Part shown: piece by piece, positions 44,663 through 53,615 of the stretch
Layout of the letters: each line of letters starts with the position of its first letter
Numbering within the stretch: position 1 is the stretch's first letter
Assembly (NCBI GenBank): GCA_023665275.1
Contig: JAMPEF010000001.1
Location: forward strand, 597,324-661,323
Origin: Alistipes senegalensis
Lineage (GTDB): Bacteria > Bacillota > Clostridia > Oscillospirales > Ruminococcaceae
Length of the DNA: 64,000 bases
Reading direction: 5' to 3'
Made by a program: the position numbers and the translations under genes
Notes under the pieces: generated by a model
Told to the model about the DNA's origin: nothing
Seen by the model: the letters and a program-made list of their open reading frames with translations, nothing else
The model's database searches: none

Positions 44663-45510
44663 TTTTCGGTCTTGCTCCTTTCACTGTCTGACGGGTTTTT
44701 AGTATCTGTTACTGTCTGGTAGAGAAGATTTTTAAGTTTTTCACGGGTATAGTCACGGGTCAATACACCATTCATAGCAACGGAAATCTGACCTGTTTCT
44801 TCCGATACGACAATAATTACAGCGTCAGAATTTTCACTCATACCGATAGCTGCCCTGTGTCGTGAACCAAGTTTCTTGTTTATAATAGCGTCATTCTGAG
44901 GTTTAGGAAGAAAACAAGCCGCCGCTAATATAATTCCGTCACGCATGATAACAGCACCGTCATGAAGCGGAGTTTTCGGATAGAATATATTGCCGAAAAC
45001 TTCCTTACTTGGTACGGCGTTCATGATAGTACCCGTTTCAATCTGTTCACCTAACCTGACTTGTCTTTCCACGACGATAAGCGCACCGGTACACGTTGCG
45101 GAAAGTTCAACGCATGAATCACATATAGCCTCAATGGCGGATTCCCATTTTTTTATCAGGCTGTCTGAACCTTGTCCGAAACCGAAATTTAATATATCCA
45201 GTTTTGCACGTCCGAATTTTTCAAGCGCACGGCGTAACTCCGGCTGAAAAAGTATAATCATTGCAATAAGACCTATATCAAGCGTGGACTTGAGAAGATA
45301 TTCTATTATTTTAAGTTTAATAAATTTACTTAAAAAATATGCGCCCACAAGAAACATGATTCCTTTTACAAGCTGACCGGCACGGGTTTCACGGATAAGT
45401 TTCAGGGCTATATATATTATGTATGCAAGAATACCCATGTCAATGAAATCTTTAAATTCAAGTGTGCTTAAAATACTTAAAAAAGCGTCTGTTATATCAT
45501 GGAAATTCAT
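44659..45510 (-). CDS. cdaA: Diadenylate cyclase CdaA
   Basis: Makes c-di-AMP from two ATP. 283 residues: three N-terminal transmembrane helices, then the DAC domain with PLHDGAVIM and GSRHRAAIGMSE, the two catalytic motifs. C-di-AMP commonly controls potassium transporters, and trkAH lies 36 kb away in this window. Start after AAGGAGG. Confidence 0.96.
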   Translation of the reverse strand: MNFHDITDAFLSILSTLEFKDFIDMGILAYIIYIALKLIRETRAGQLVKGIMFLVGAYFLSKFIKLKIIEYLLKSTLDIGLIAMIILFQPELRRALEKFGRAKLDILNFGFGQGSDSLIKKWESAIEAICDSCVELSATCTGALIVVERQVRLGEQIETGTIMNAVPSKEVFGNIFYPKTPLHDGAVIMRDGIILAAACFLPKPQNDAIINKKLGSRHRAAIGMSENSDAVIIVVSEETGQISVAMNGVLTRDYTREKLKNLLYQTVTDTKNPSDSERSKTEK

Positions 45511-45538
45511 GCGCCCACCTCCTTGTTATAGTATGTAA

Positions 45539-45555
45539 AGAGGGCACAGCCCTCT
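45539..45555 (-). other. Small hairpin in the cdaA leader
   Basis: AGAGGGC / GCCCTCT with a TGT loop, 28 bases before cdaA, near the ribosome site. There is no long T-run on the minus strand, so it is a leader structure rather than a clear terminator. Confidence 0.4.
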
Positions 45556-45587
45556 ATGATTTTCTGTATGTGCATACCTATATTATT

Positions 45588-45615
45588 ATTGTACCACAAA
45601 TTCAGATAATTTCAA
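45588..45615 (-). promoter_or_regulatory. cdaA promoter, overlapping the end of the upstream gene
   Basis: Minus-strand TTGAAA, 16 bases, TACAAT. The -35 lies within the last codons of the cysteine desulfurase gene. Confidence 0.6.
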
Positions 45616-46762
45616 TAGTTTTGCGTGATTTTTCTGAAACTGTCACAATTCTGACAAGTTCAGCAAGTTTAAGGGCGTCGCTTTCATGGCTGAATATCGA
45701 CGGTGCAAAACGTATTGTACCATTTTCAGTTCCTAACTGAGTGTGTGCCAGTGCTGAACAGTGATAGCCAGCACGGAGACAATAGCCGTATCCGGCGAGA
45801 ATATCGGCGACTTTTTCAGGCATTACGCCTTTTACATTGAATGATACTATAGGAACGTATGAAGATTCCGGATTCCTGTAAATTATTATATCTTTATTTT
45901 TTCTTAAAGCGTTTATAAAAGTCCTGCATATTCTCTCTTCATGTGAAAAAATTTTTTCAATGCCGGTTTTCCGGATAAATTCAATGCCTGCTTTTATAGT
46001 CATTGCTCCCGTGATATTAAGTGTACCGCTTTCGAGACTATCCGGCAGAAAATCCGGCTGATACAGACTTGAAGAAGAACTTCCCGTACCGCCCTGAATT
46101 ATGGGTTTTATCTTATATTTTCCGTCCGATATAAGAAGACCCGTTCCGGTTATTCCGTAAAGCCCTTTATGACCTGCGGTACAGAGAATATTTATTCCAT
46201 CATTCATTTTTATATCAAGTATTCCGCAAGCCTGTGCGCCGTCGGCAATAAAGCAGATGTTTTTTTCACTGCAAATCTGTGCAATTTCCTTGTATGGCAA
46301 AATCTGTCCGGTTACGTTGCTTGCAAGCGTACAGACTACAGCTTTTGTATCCTTGTGGATAAGTGACCGGAAACTTTCAACTGTCCTGCGGTCATCGGGA
46401 TATACCTGTGCAACGGAGAGAGTTATTTTTTTATTGCGGGCGAGTTCCGCCGCCGGACGTGCCGACGAATTGTGTTCCATACCACTTATAATCATATGAC
46501 CACCACCGGACATAATGCCTTGTATAGCCATATTCATAGACTGGGTACAGTTCATTGTGAAGACGACGTTTTCAGGTTCTGCACCGAAAAAATCCGCTAC
46601 AGTTTCACGGGCAGAAAATACCGCTTCAGAAGTTTTCATAGCAAGGGCATGACCGCCACGCCCTGCATTTCCTCCGAAATTTTCAATAGCATTCAGAGCG
46701 GCTTTCCGGACAGTTTCAGGTTTAGGAAAAGTAGTAGCGGCATTGTCAAAATTTATAATCAT
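45602..46762 (-). CDS. Cysteine desulfurase-like class V aminotransferase
   Basis: 386 residues. MIINFDNAATTFPKPETV at the start, EHNSSARP, FIADGAQACG, PLP-lysine region CTAGHKGLYG and the active cysteine loop RAGYHCSALAH, so the catalytic cysteine is present. It belongs to the SufS/CsdB-like branch often coupled to DUF3343 and sometimes to selenium use. Its start overlaps the DUF3343 stop by one base. Confidence 0.88.
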   Translation of the reverse strand: MIINFDNAATTFPKPETVRKAALNAIENFGGNAGRGGHALAMKTSEAVFSARETVADFFGAEPENVVFTMNCTQSMNMAIQGIMSGGGHMIISGMEHNSSARPAAELARNKKITLSVAQVYPDDRRTVESFRSLIHKDTKAVVCTLASNVTGQILPYKEIAQICSEKNICFIADGAQACGILDIKMNDGINILCTAGHKGLYGITGTGLLISDGKYKIKPIIQGGTGSSSSSLYQPDFLPDSLESGTLNITGAMTIKAGIEFIRKTGIEKIFSHEERICRTFINALRKNKDIIIYRNPESSYVPIVSFNVKGVMPEKVADILAGYGYCLRAGYHCSALAHTQLGTENGTIRFAPSIFSHESDALKLAELVRIVTVSEKSRKTIEII

Positions 46763-46983
46763 TATACACCTCCGTATTCTTTAATAGTATACGGAACTGA
46801 ATATTTTTCCAGTATTGAGGCGGCATTACGGCAGTCGCTGAAAACGTGCAGTGAGTAACCACAGCCGTCCTTTGAAGTGACTTCATTTCTTCTTATTTCG
46901 CATGGATACCCTCTTGCTTTCAGGAGCTTTTCACCTTTAATAACATAGGTGTAAGAGGGCATTGTAATGATACATTTTTTCAA
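46762..46983 (-). CDS. DUF3343 putative sulfur/selenium carrier
   Basis: 73 residues, opening MKKCIITMPSYTYVIKGEKLLK, with CGYSLHVFSDC in the centre. The two-beta-alpha size and its fusion-like overlap with a cysteine desulfurase match DUF3343, thought to carry sulfur or selenium. No selD or selA is in view. Confidence 0.82.
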   Translation of the reverse strand: MKKCIITMPSYTYVIKGEKLLKARGYPCEIRRNEVTSKDGCGYSLHVFSDCRNAASILEKYSVPYTIKEYGGV

Positions 46984-47092
46984 AAAGATTCCCCCTGAAT
47001 AGTCTGCACCTACAGAGGAATTTGTGATACACTTTATTATATGATATTTTTTATAAAAATGTGAGAACGCTTTTCAGGTTTCTGAATAAATA

Positions 47093-47123
47093 TAAAAAAG
47101 GGCAGACTTTTTACAGTCTGCCC
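47093..47123 (-). terminator. Terminator of the multi-module dockerin gene
   Basis: GGGCAGACT / AGTCTGCCC stem then a T-run on the minus strand. Confidence 0.92.
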
Positions 47124-47139
47124 CATTAATTTTTATAAT

Positions 47140-49275
47140 TTATGCAAGTTTTTCATTAAGTTCATCAGTTGTAAGCGGGAGGTCGCTTTCAGCAAGAAGA
47201 TTTATATCTATAACCTGAATAGCAAGAGCGTCCATAGTAGTTACACCGCTTGTGCCGTTGTCGACAACATCGGCATTTAATGCGCCCTGTTCTGAAAGTT
47301 TAAATTCATTCGGATTAGAAAGCGACTGCATGATTAATACAGCATCTGCAACACTTACTTTTCCATCAATGTTAGCGTCGCCCCAGAGTGTAACGCCAAG
47401 TGTGGTAGGTTCAGCAGTTGTAGTAGTTGTTGTAGATGTTTCAGTTGTAGTAGTTGTCTGAGTTGTGGTAGCAGTAGTTGTTGTTGTGGAAGAAGTAGTA
47501 GTAGCTGTAGTTGAAGTTGTTGTAGTTGTCTGAACGTCATAATAAACTTCAATATTATCAATTGAAATAGCGTCAGCCTCACCATAGTAGTAACCGAAGT
47601 AAACTTCACCGGCGGGGTCAATATAGTTAGTCTTGCTGTCTACACCGGCGGCTGCTGTCGGGATTATCCACATGATTTCAGCTTTCTGACCTGCTTCAAG
47701 TACACAATAATCGCCGTTTTCCTGATACCAGTATTCCTGTTCTGTGACAGCGTCGGCAGTAACACTTGTTCCGGTATTGTAAACGAGTTTATCAACGTCA
47801 GACTTTGCAGAGATGTCAAAACGGATTGCATAAACGTCCATTGTTTCGTCAATGCCGAGGTCTTCATATTTGACGTGGAGTGCGTTTTTATCCTTGTCGG
47901 CGTGTTCGAGCATTTCGCCTACTTTTTTGCTTATGGAATCTGTATATGGTACAGTTATTTCCTTTGTATAAGTAAGAACAGCACTTGTAAGATTTACAGT
48001 TTCAACGAGTTCAGGCTCTGTAGCGCCTTCAGCCTGTTCAGCCTTAGTGCCATACCAGTACTGGAATGAAATTTCATCGTCAATCTTAGTATTGGTGTAT
48101 GGCTGTACTTCAGCAGGAACTTCCCAGTAAGCCTTTATATAAGTACCTGCTCCGGTCATTGTTGCACCAGCGGAGGGGGCTATTTCAAATTTTACACCAG
48201 CGTCTATAAATTCTTTAAGCTGGTCTTCGCCACAATCGTTGTACCAGTAACCAGCACTTTCTTTACCCTCAATTCCAGCTTCTTTCTTGGCGTATTCGGT
48301 ATCAGCCGGCGAACCCTGTTTAACGTTAAGACCACCACCATACATGAATGTATCAACAGCTTCATCAGATTCAATTATAGCTGTAATGGATTCAATAGTA
48401 ACGCCATCCATATCTGTGAGACCGAAATCAGAATACTTGAATTTATGACTGTTAATCGGGTCGCCATCTTCAGGTGTTTTGCCCTGTGATGCGTAAGTAT
48501 CTTCATCATAGCCCTGTGTAAGAACTATCGGTTCTTCAAATTCAACCTGTCTTGCAACAGTTGAACGGATAGTAGCAGTACCATCGCCGTTATCCTTGAA
48601 AGACCAGTTATCACCACTGGTGGTCTTGTTGTTATGCGGGACGTTTTCAACGGGTTTATTTGGTGTGTCGGGCTTATCCGGCTTATCGGGTTTTTCCGGT
48701 ACGGCGACAGTTCCGTTAGCCTCAACCTTATCTACAGTGATAGAGCCTTTTGTTTCACCTGCATAGTAGTTTCTAAATTCAAACTTTCCGGGATATTCGC
48801 TGTCTTTAGCATCATATTTGAGGTCAAGTTTTGAAAGGTCAAAGCCTACTGTTACCGGCTCACCGGCTGTACAAGCTATTTCAGTAGCGGCAACGTCAAC
48901 TTTACCACCCTTTGAGTCGATAAAGCCTTTTACGGAATCGTATTCAAGCCAGTAGGGTGAATCTTTAACACCGATACCGAAACCACATGAAAAATTACCG
49001 GTAAAATCAGGTGTGAAAGTTATATTTACAGTTTTAAGACCGCTTTTAGCAAGTTCAGCAGTGTAGCCAATGTATTTATCGCCAACACCAATTTCCTTGC
49101 CGAGTTCTTCAATTTCAGCCTCTGCCTTTTTATTGGCAGCCACGCTGATAACAGGTGATGTCACATTTACAGCTCCGGCAGAAACGGACACCATAGCAGC
49201 CGGTACACATGATGCAGTCATAACAAAGCTCATCATAGATGCCTTTAAACGTCTGGAAAAGTTTCTTTTCTTCAT
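47140..49275 (-). CDS. Secreted non-catalytic protein: three binding-like modules and group-1-like dockerin
   Basis: 711 residues. Signal peptide 1 to about 34. Module A (about 36-192), a Lys/Pro/Asp linker with PDKPDKP repeats, module B (about 225-430) and module C (about 440-575), each a beta-sandwich with Trp/Tyr-rich strands; B and C end like the GH5 modules at 9190 (FQYWYG and FGYYYG, then a Tyr strand). A Thr linker (577-625) precedes a dockerin with GDANIDGKVSVADAVLIMQSL and NADV-x-TMDALAIQ, the R. flavefaciens group 1 style. No catalytic domain is visible, so it is probably a binding or spacer component of the cellulosome. Confidence 0.85.
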   Translation of the reverse strand: MKKRNFSRRLKASMMSFVMTASCVPAAMVSVSAGAVNVTSPVISVAANKKAEAEIEELGKEIGVGDKYIGYTAELAKSGLKTVNITFTPDFTGNFSCGFGIGVKDSPYWLEYDSVKGFIDSKGGKVDVAATEIACTAGEPVTVGFDLSKLDLKYDAKDSEYPGKFEFRNYYAGETKGSITVDKVEANGTVAVPEKPDKPDKPDTPNKPVENVPHNNKTTSGDNWSFKDNGDGTATIRSTVARQVEFEEPIVLTQGYDEDTYASQGKTPEDGDPINSHKFKYSDFGLTDMDGVTIESITAIIESDEAVDTFMYGGGLNVKQGSPADTEYAKKEAGIEGKESAGYWYNDCGEDQLKEFIDAGVKFEIAPSAGATMTGAGTYIKAYWEVPAEVQPYTNTKIDDEISFQYWYGTKAEQAEGATEPELVETVNLTSAVLTYTKEITVPYTDSISKKVGEMLEHADKDKNALHVKYEDLGIDETMDVYAIRFDISAKSDVDKLVYNTGTSVTADAVTEQEYWYQENGDYCVLEAGQKAEIMWIIPTAAAGVDSKTNYIDPAGEVYFGYYYGEADAISIDNIEVYYDVQTTTTTSTTATTTSSTTTTTATTTQTTTTTETSTTTTTTAEPTTLGVTLWGDANIDGKVSVADAVLIMQSLSNPNEFKLSEQGALNADVVDNGTSGVTTMDALAIQVIDINLLAESDLPLTTDELNEKLA

Positions 49276-49580
49276 TACAAATCAATCCTCTCTCAAAAAT
49301 ATTCGATATACGTTAATAACTTTTGTCTAAGTTAATTATAGCACGGTTTTCAACAGAAATTGTTACCAAACTATTAACATTGAGTGATTATTCAATGAAA
49401 ATTCATAATTTGTACAAAGGTTGTGTATACTATGTGTTTATAATTACTGAAAGTATATAAAAAATCAATCTGGCGGAAAAATTTTGTCACTGTCCGTATT
49501 GACTTTACAGACAGAATATTATATAATTATAATGTATATCCCCCGAAAAAGTTCCCATAATAAAACGTGAGTATTTTTAC
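49276..49580. promoter_or_regulatory. Divergent control region with two promoters
   Basis: 305 bases without a gene. On the minus strand an extended -10 (TGCTATAAT, complement at 49335-49343) serves the dockerin gene. On the plus strand TTGACT (49499-49504), 17 bases, TATAAT (49522-49527) serves tepA. Otherwise AT-rich with no clear operator. Confidence 0.7.
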
Positions 49581-49595
49581 ATGGAGGGTATACTT

Positions 49596-50297
49596 ATGGA
49601 AGATGATAATAACAAGACTATTGTTGAGGAAAAAATCGACGAGGCAAAACTTGCCGCCGAAAACGGTCAGAGTGTTTCACAGAATGCAAAACATCTTATA
49701 CACTGCCTTACGGTAATTGGACAGATTGAGGGTCATTATGTTCTTGCGGAACAGAATAAAACTACAAAATATGAACACATAATACCGGCACTTGTGGCAA
49801 TAGAACAGGACAGGAGTGTTGAAGGGCTTCTTATAATACTGAATACTGTCGGCGGAGATGTTGAAGCAGGTCTTGCAATAGCTGAACTTATAGCAGGTAT
49901 GAAAACTCCTACAGTCTCACTTGTTGTAGGTGGCGGACATTCAATAGGCGTACCACTTGCGGTAAGTGCAAAACATTCATTTATAGTGCCGTCAGCGTCA
50001 ATGACCATTCACCCCGTCCGCATGAACGGTACAGTATTAGGTGTTCCACAGACTTTATCATATTTTGACAAGATGCAGGACAGAATTATTAATTTCGTCA
50101 CGGGAAACAGCAGTATCAGTGAAGAGGATTTCCGCCGTCTTATGATGAATACGGAAGAGTTAGTACTTGATGTCGGGAGCGTTATTGAGGGCAGAAAAGC
50201 TGTTGAAATCGGTCTTATAGACCAGTTAGGCGGACTAAGCGACGCTATGGAATGTCTGTATGATTTGATTGAAAAATCAGAAAAAAGATATATTTAA
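49596..50297 (+). CDS. tepA: ClpP-fold protease, TepA-like
   Basis: 233 residues from the ATG at 49596, seven bases after GGAGGG; a slightly earlier ATG overlaps that site. ClpP/crotonase fold: [32 protein letters not shown] with the catalytic Ser, and [11 protein letters not shown] with the catalytic His. TepA-type proteins are coded next to ftsK/spoIIIE in many Firmicutes, as here. Cytoplasmic; substrate unknown. Confidence 0.85.
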   Translation: MEDDNNKTIVEEKIDEAKLAAENGQSVSQNAKHLIHCLTVIGQIEGHYVLAEQNKTTKYEHIIPALVAIEQDRSVEGLLIILNTVGGDVEAGLAIAELIAGMKTPTVSLVVGGGHSIGVPLAVSAKHSFIVPSASMTIHPVRMNGTVLGVPQTLSYFDKMQDRIINFVTGNSSISEEDFRRLMMNTEELVLDVGSVIEGRKAVEIGLIDQLGGLSDAMECLYDLIEKSEKRYI

Positions 50298-50360
50298 ATA
50301 ATCTGAAAATATAAGGGCGGACATTGTTCGCCCATAAAATTCCCTGTCAGGAGGTTTATA

Positions 50361-52844
50361 ATGGCAGATGCAAAAAAAAATAAGAAAAAAAATCAGCCTG
50401 AAAACCCTTTGTTGAAGTTCTTGCCACCTATTAATGACAAAAATTATTTCTGGTCAGTAGTGCTTTTCGCATTAGGTGTGCTGTCATTTTTTATGACATT
50501 CGTAAAGGGCAGTGAGGGCTGGTTGAAAGTACATAATTTTTTACTGGGAATGTTCGGCTTTGCGGTTATATTTGTGCCGGTGATACTTGTCTATACGTCC
50601 ATACAAATGGGCATGGAAAAAAGCAACAAATGCATTTTTGACCGTGCAATATGGGGGATAGTAATTATTTTTCTTATAAGCGGTGCGATACAGATTTTTG
50701 TATCAGGTGAGCTTATCGGAGAAAGTTTTGAGGAACACATAACAAATCTTTATAAAGAGGGTGTTGAACTCAACGGCGGAGGTATTGCCAGTTATCTTGT
50801 GGCAGGACCTTTGCTTAGTTTTTTCGGAAGTACCGGCGCACGCATAATAACTATAATGCTTTTCTTTGTTGCAGGAATGTTCTTCACACATAAAAGCCTT
50901 ATGCAGTTTATTGACTTCATAACAAAACCTTTCCGGAATTTCGGTAAGGTTTTACAAGTGCTTTACACTATGCTTATGGGCGGGGATTTAAACGAAATCT
51001 TCAGTGAAGACGACCTCAACGATGATATAGAAAAAGAGTCTTTCAATGCAGATATGGAGGCAATAAATATAATAAATGACCGTCCGGAAATACCCGTAAA
51101 CCGTGATTTTGTGGAAATTTCAGTACCTGTCAGCAGTAATCCCGAACCGGAAGAGGAGTTTTGGTTTGATGTTCCGCTTAAATCAGGTGTCATGCCTGAA
51201 CCGGAAGCGTCAGAAACTCCCGTGATTGAAACTCCTGAACCTGAAAATGACAATACAGAAAACACGGAAAGTGAACAACTTGAAAACAACATAAAGCGTG
51301 TCACTGAAAATAAACGTAAAAAGAAAATCTCCCGTGAAAACAGTAAGCCGGAAAATGCAAATACTTACATACTCCCATCACTTGAACTTCTTGAACTCCC
51401 GAATAATAAATCAGACATTAAAAAAGAAAAAGCTGAAATAGACGCTAAAGCACAGAAAATAGTTGATACCCTGAAAAGTTTCAAAGTGGAAGTAACAGTA
51501 AAAGATAAATTAAGAGGACCATCTATAACACGTTATGAAGTTCAGCCAGGGGTGGGGGTTCAGGTAAAGAAAATCAAGAATCTTGAAGACGATATAGCAC
51601 TTAATCTTGCGGCACAGGGTGTAAGAATTGAAGCCCCTGTCCCTGGAAAATCAGTCGTCGGAATAGAAGTCCCGAATGAAAACAAGGATACTGTAACTAT
51701 CCGTGAAATATTTTCAACACCGGCTTTCAGAAATTCCGCAAGTAAACTTACTTTTGCAGTCGGAAAGGATATAGCAGGAAATATAATTCTTGGCGATATT
51801 GCAAAAATGCCACACGTCATTATAGCAGGTACTACCGGTTCAGGTAAGTCCGTTTGTACACGTTCTATAATAATGAGTATTCTTTACAACGCCACACCGG
51901 AAGAAGTAAGAGTTATACTTATTGACCCGAAAATTGTTGAATTTAAAATCTTTGAGGGTATACCACATCTGCTTATACCGATAGTTACAGAATGCAAAAA
52001 AGCTGCCGGTGCACTTAACTGGGCAGTAAATGAAATGATGCGGCGTTATCAGATTTTCGCTGACGTCGGTGTAAATGACCTTAAATCATATAACACATAT
52101 GCCGGAAAGAATGAAGATATTCAGAAAATGCCGCAGATTGTCATATTTATTGACGAACTAGCGGACATGATGCTTGTTGCCGGTAAGGAAGTTGAAGATT
52201 ATATCTGCCGTCTTGCACAGATGGGTCGTGCTGCCGGAATGCATCTTGTCATAGCCACACAAAGACCTACAACAGACGTCATAACCGGACTTATCAAGGC
52301 GAATATTCCAAGCCGTATAGCACTTTCTGTAATGTCACAGGTTGATTCACGCACCATTATTGATATGGCAGGTGCGGATAAACTTCTTGGAAACGGCGAT
52401 ATGCTTTATATGCCAATCGGTACAAATAAGCCGGTACGTGTTCAGGGGTGTTTTGCCTCACAGGTGGATATAGATGCCACTATTGATTTTATCAAGTCAC
52501 AGGTTGAGGGTGAATACGATGACAATATTATTCAGGCTGTAGAAAATTTCGTACCACAGACTAAAGGTTCATCTAATTCAAACGACGATTACGGCAGTGG
52601 TACATTGCTTACAGATGAAGATTTCATAGAAAAGGCTATTGAACTTGCCGTCAATAACGGACAGATTTCTACATCTACAATTCAGAGAAAGTTGAAGTTA
52701 GGCTATGCAAGAGCAGGCAGAATCATGGACGAACTCGAAGAAATGGGCATTGTCGGAGCTAAAGACGGTGCAAAACCACGTAAAGTTCTTATGTCAAAAA
52801 TGCAGTATGACGAGAGAAAATTAAGAAAACAGGAGGGAAAATAA
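50361..52844 (+). CDS. ftsK: FtsK/SpoIIIE DNA translocase
   Basis: 827 residues. Four or five N-terminal transmembrane helices (30-190), an acidic linker (210-340), then the RecA-like motor with Walker A GTTGSGKS and Walker B VIFIDELADM, and a C-terminal winged-helix gamma domain (about 755-815) for reading chromosome polarity. It pumps DNA across the division or spore septum. A GGGCG/CGCCC hairpin lies between tepA and this gene (50315-50333). Confidence 0.96.
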   Translation: MADAKKNKKKNQPENPLLKFLPPINDKNYFWSVVLFALGVLSFFMTFVKGSEGWLKVHNFLLGMFGFAVIFVPVILVYTSIQMGMEKSNKCIFDRAIWGIVIIFLISGAIQIFVSGELIGESFEEHITNLYKEGVELNGGGIASYLVAGPLLSFFGSTGARIITIMLFFVAGMFFTHKSLMQFIDFITKPFRNFGKVLQVLYTMLMGGDLNEIFSEDDLNDDIEKESFNADMEAINIINDRPEIPVNRDFVEISVPVSSNPEPEEEFWFDVPLKSGVMPEPEASETPVIETPEPENDNTENTESEQLENNIKRVTENKRKKKISRENSKPENANTYILPSLELLELPNNKSDIKKEKAEIDAKAQKIVDTLKSFKVEVTVKDKLRGPSITRYEVQPGVGVQVKKIKNLEDDIALNLAAQGVRIEAPVPGKSVVGIEVPNENKDTVTIREIFSTPAFRNSASKLTFAVGKDIAGNIILGDIAKMPHVIIAGTTGSGKSVCTRSIIMSILYNATPEEVRVILIDPKIVEFKIFEGIPHLLIPIVTECKKAAGALNWAVNEMMRRYQIFADVGVNDLKSYNTYAGKNEDIQKMPQIVIFIDELADMMLVAGKEVEDYICRLAQMGRAAGMHLVIATQRPTTDVITGLIKANIPSRIALSVMSQVDSRTIIDMAGADKLLGNGDMLYMPIGTNKPVRVQGCFASQVDIDATIDFIKSQVEGEYDDNIIQAVENFVPQTKGSSNSNDDYGSGTLLTDEDFIEKAIELAVNNGQISTSTIQRKLKLGYARAGRIMDELEEMGIVGAKDGAKPRKVLMSKMQYDERKLRKQEGK

Positions 52845-53602
52845 TGGAAGATAGAAATTGCAGGAATGCTATAATTCTATGCGATAAAAAAGATGTGGGA
52901 AAGGATATTCCAATAGGTGCAAGCAAGATGGGAGGATTTCCTGATTTACCGCCTGAAATTGAATATCCTACAATTACGGCACATACTGAAAAATTCATGA
53001 AAGGCTGTAATAGTAAAACTGATAGATATGAAAAATCAGCTATGCAGTTGGTGGCACAGATTAACTTATATGAACTTGCGGAATCCGGTGCGGATATTGA
53101 TAATCTTCTGCCAAAAAAGGGTATGCTTTACATCTTCTGGAGTGGTGAAACTATGACCCTTGAAAGCAATGAATATGTGGAAATTCATTGTGACGAACCT
53201 GAAAAAAAAGATATTCAGAAAGTAATCTACTGGGATGGTGATATGTCAACACTAAGGCGTACACAACCACCATGTCCGTATTATAGTAAATACTTTGAAA
53301 ATAATATTACAAAGGAATGTTTTCCGGAGTGTGCTGTTGATTTCAGTGAACAAAGGGAATATGATTGTGATGATAACGATGATGGTGACTATGACGATGA
53401 AAATTCTGATTCCAATAAACTTTTGGGTTTTCCGTATGGCGTAAATAATCCTTGGATTGAAGACTATGAAGTGAATTTGTTTCAGTTTGACTGCCACAGT
53501 ATTTTTAGGGGCTGTATATGGTACGCCTACTGGATAATGAAACATAAAGACCTGAAAAACCTTGATTTTTCGCACATTACTTTAGGTTGTGATATGGATT
53601 GA
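52844..53602 (+). CDS. DUF1963/YwqG-like protein
   Basis: 252 residues. GASKMGGFPDLPPEIEYP, LVAQINLYEL and KKGMLYIFWSG identify DUF1963; an Asp/Glu-rich insert lies at about 170-190. Its ATG overlaps the ftsK stop (TAATG), so it is coupled to ftsK. Only moderately similar to the other copy at 33574. Function unknown. Confidence 0.82.
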   Translation: MEDRNCRNAIILCDKKDVGKDIPIGASKMGGFPDLPPEIEYPTITAHTEKFMKGCNSKTDRYEKSAMQLVAQINLYELAESGADIDNLLPKKGMLYIFWSGETMTLESNEYVEIHCDEPEKKDIQKVIYWDGDMSTLRRTQPPCPYYSKYFENNITKECFPECAVDFSEQREYDCDDNDDGDYDDENSDSNKLLGFPYGVNNPWIEDYEVNLFQFDCHSIFRGCIWYAYWIMKHKDLKNLDFSHITLGCDMD

Positions 53603-53615
53603 ATGGTGATTTTTT

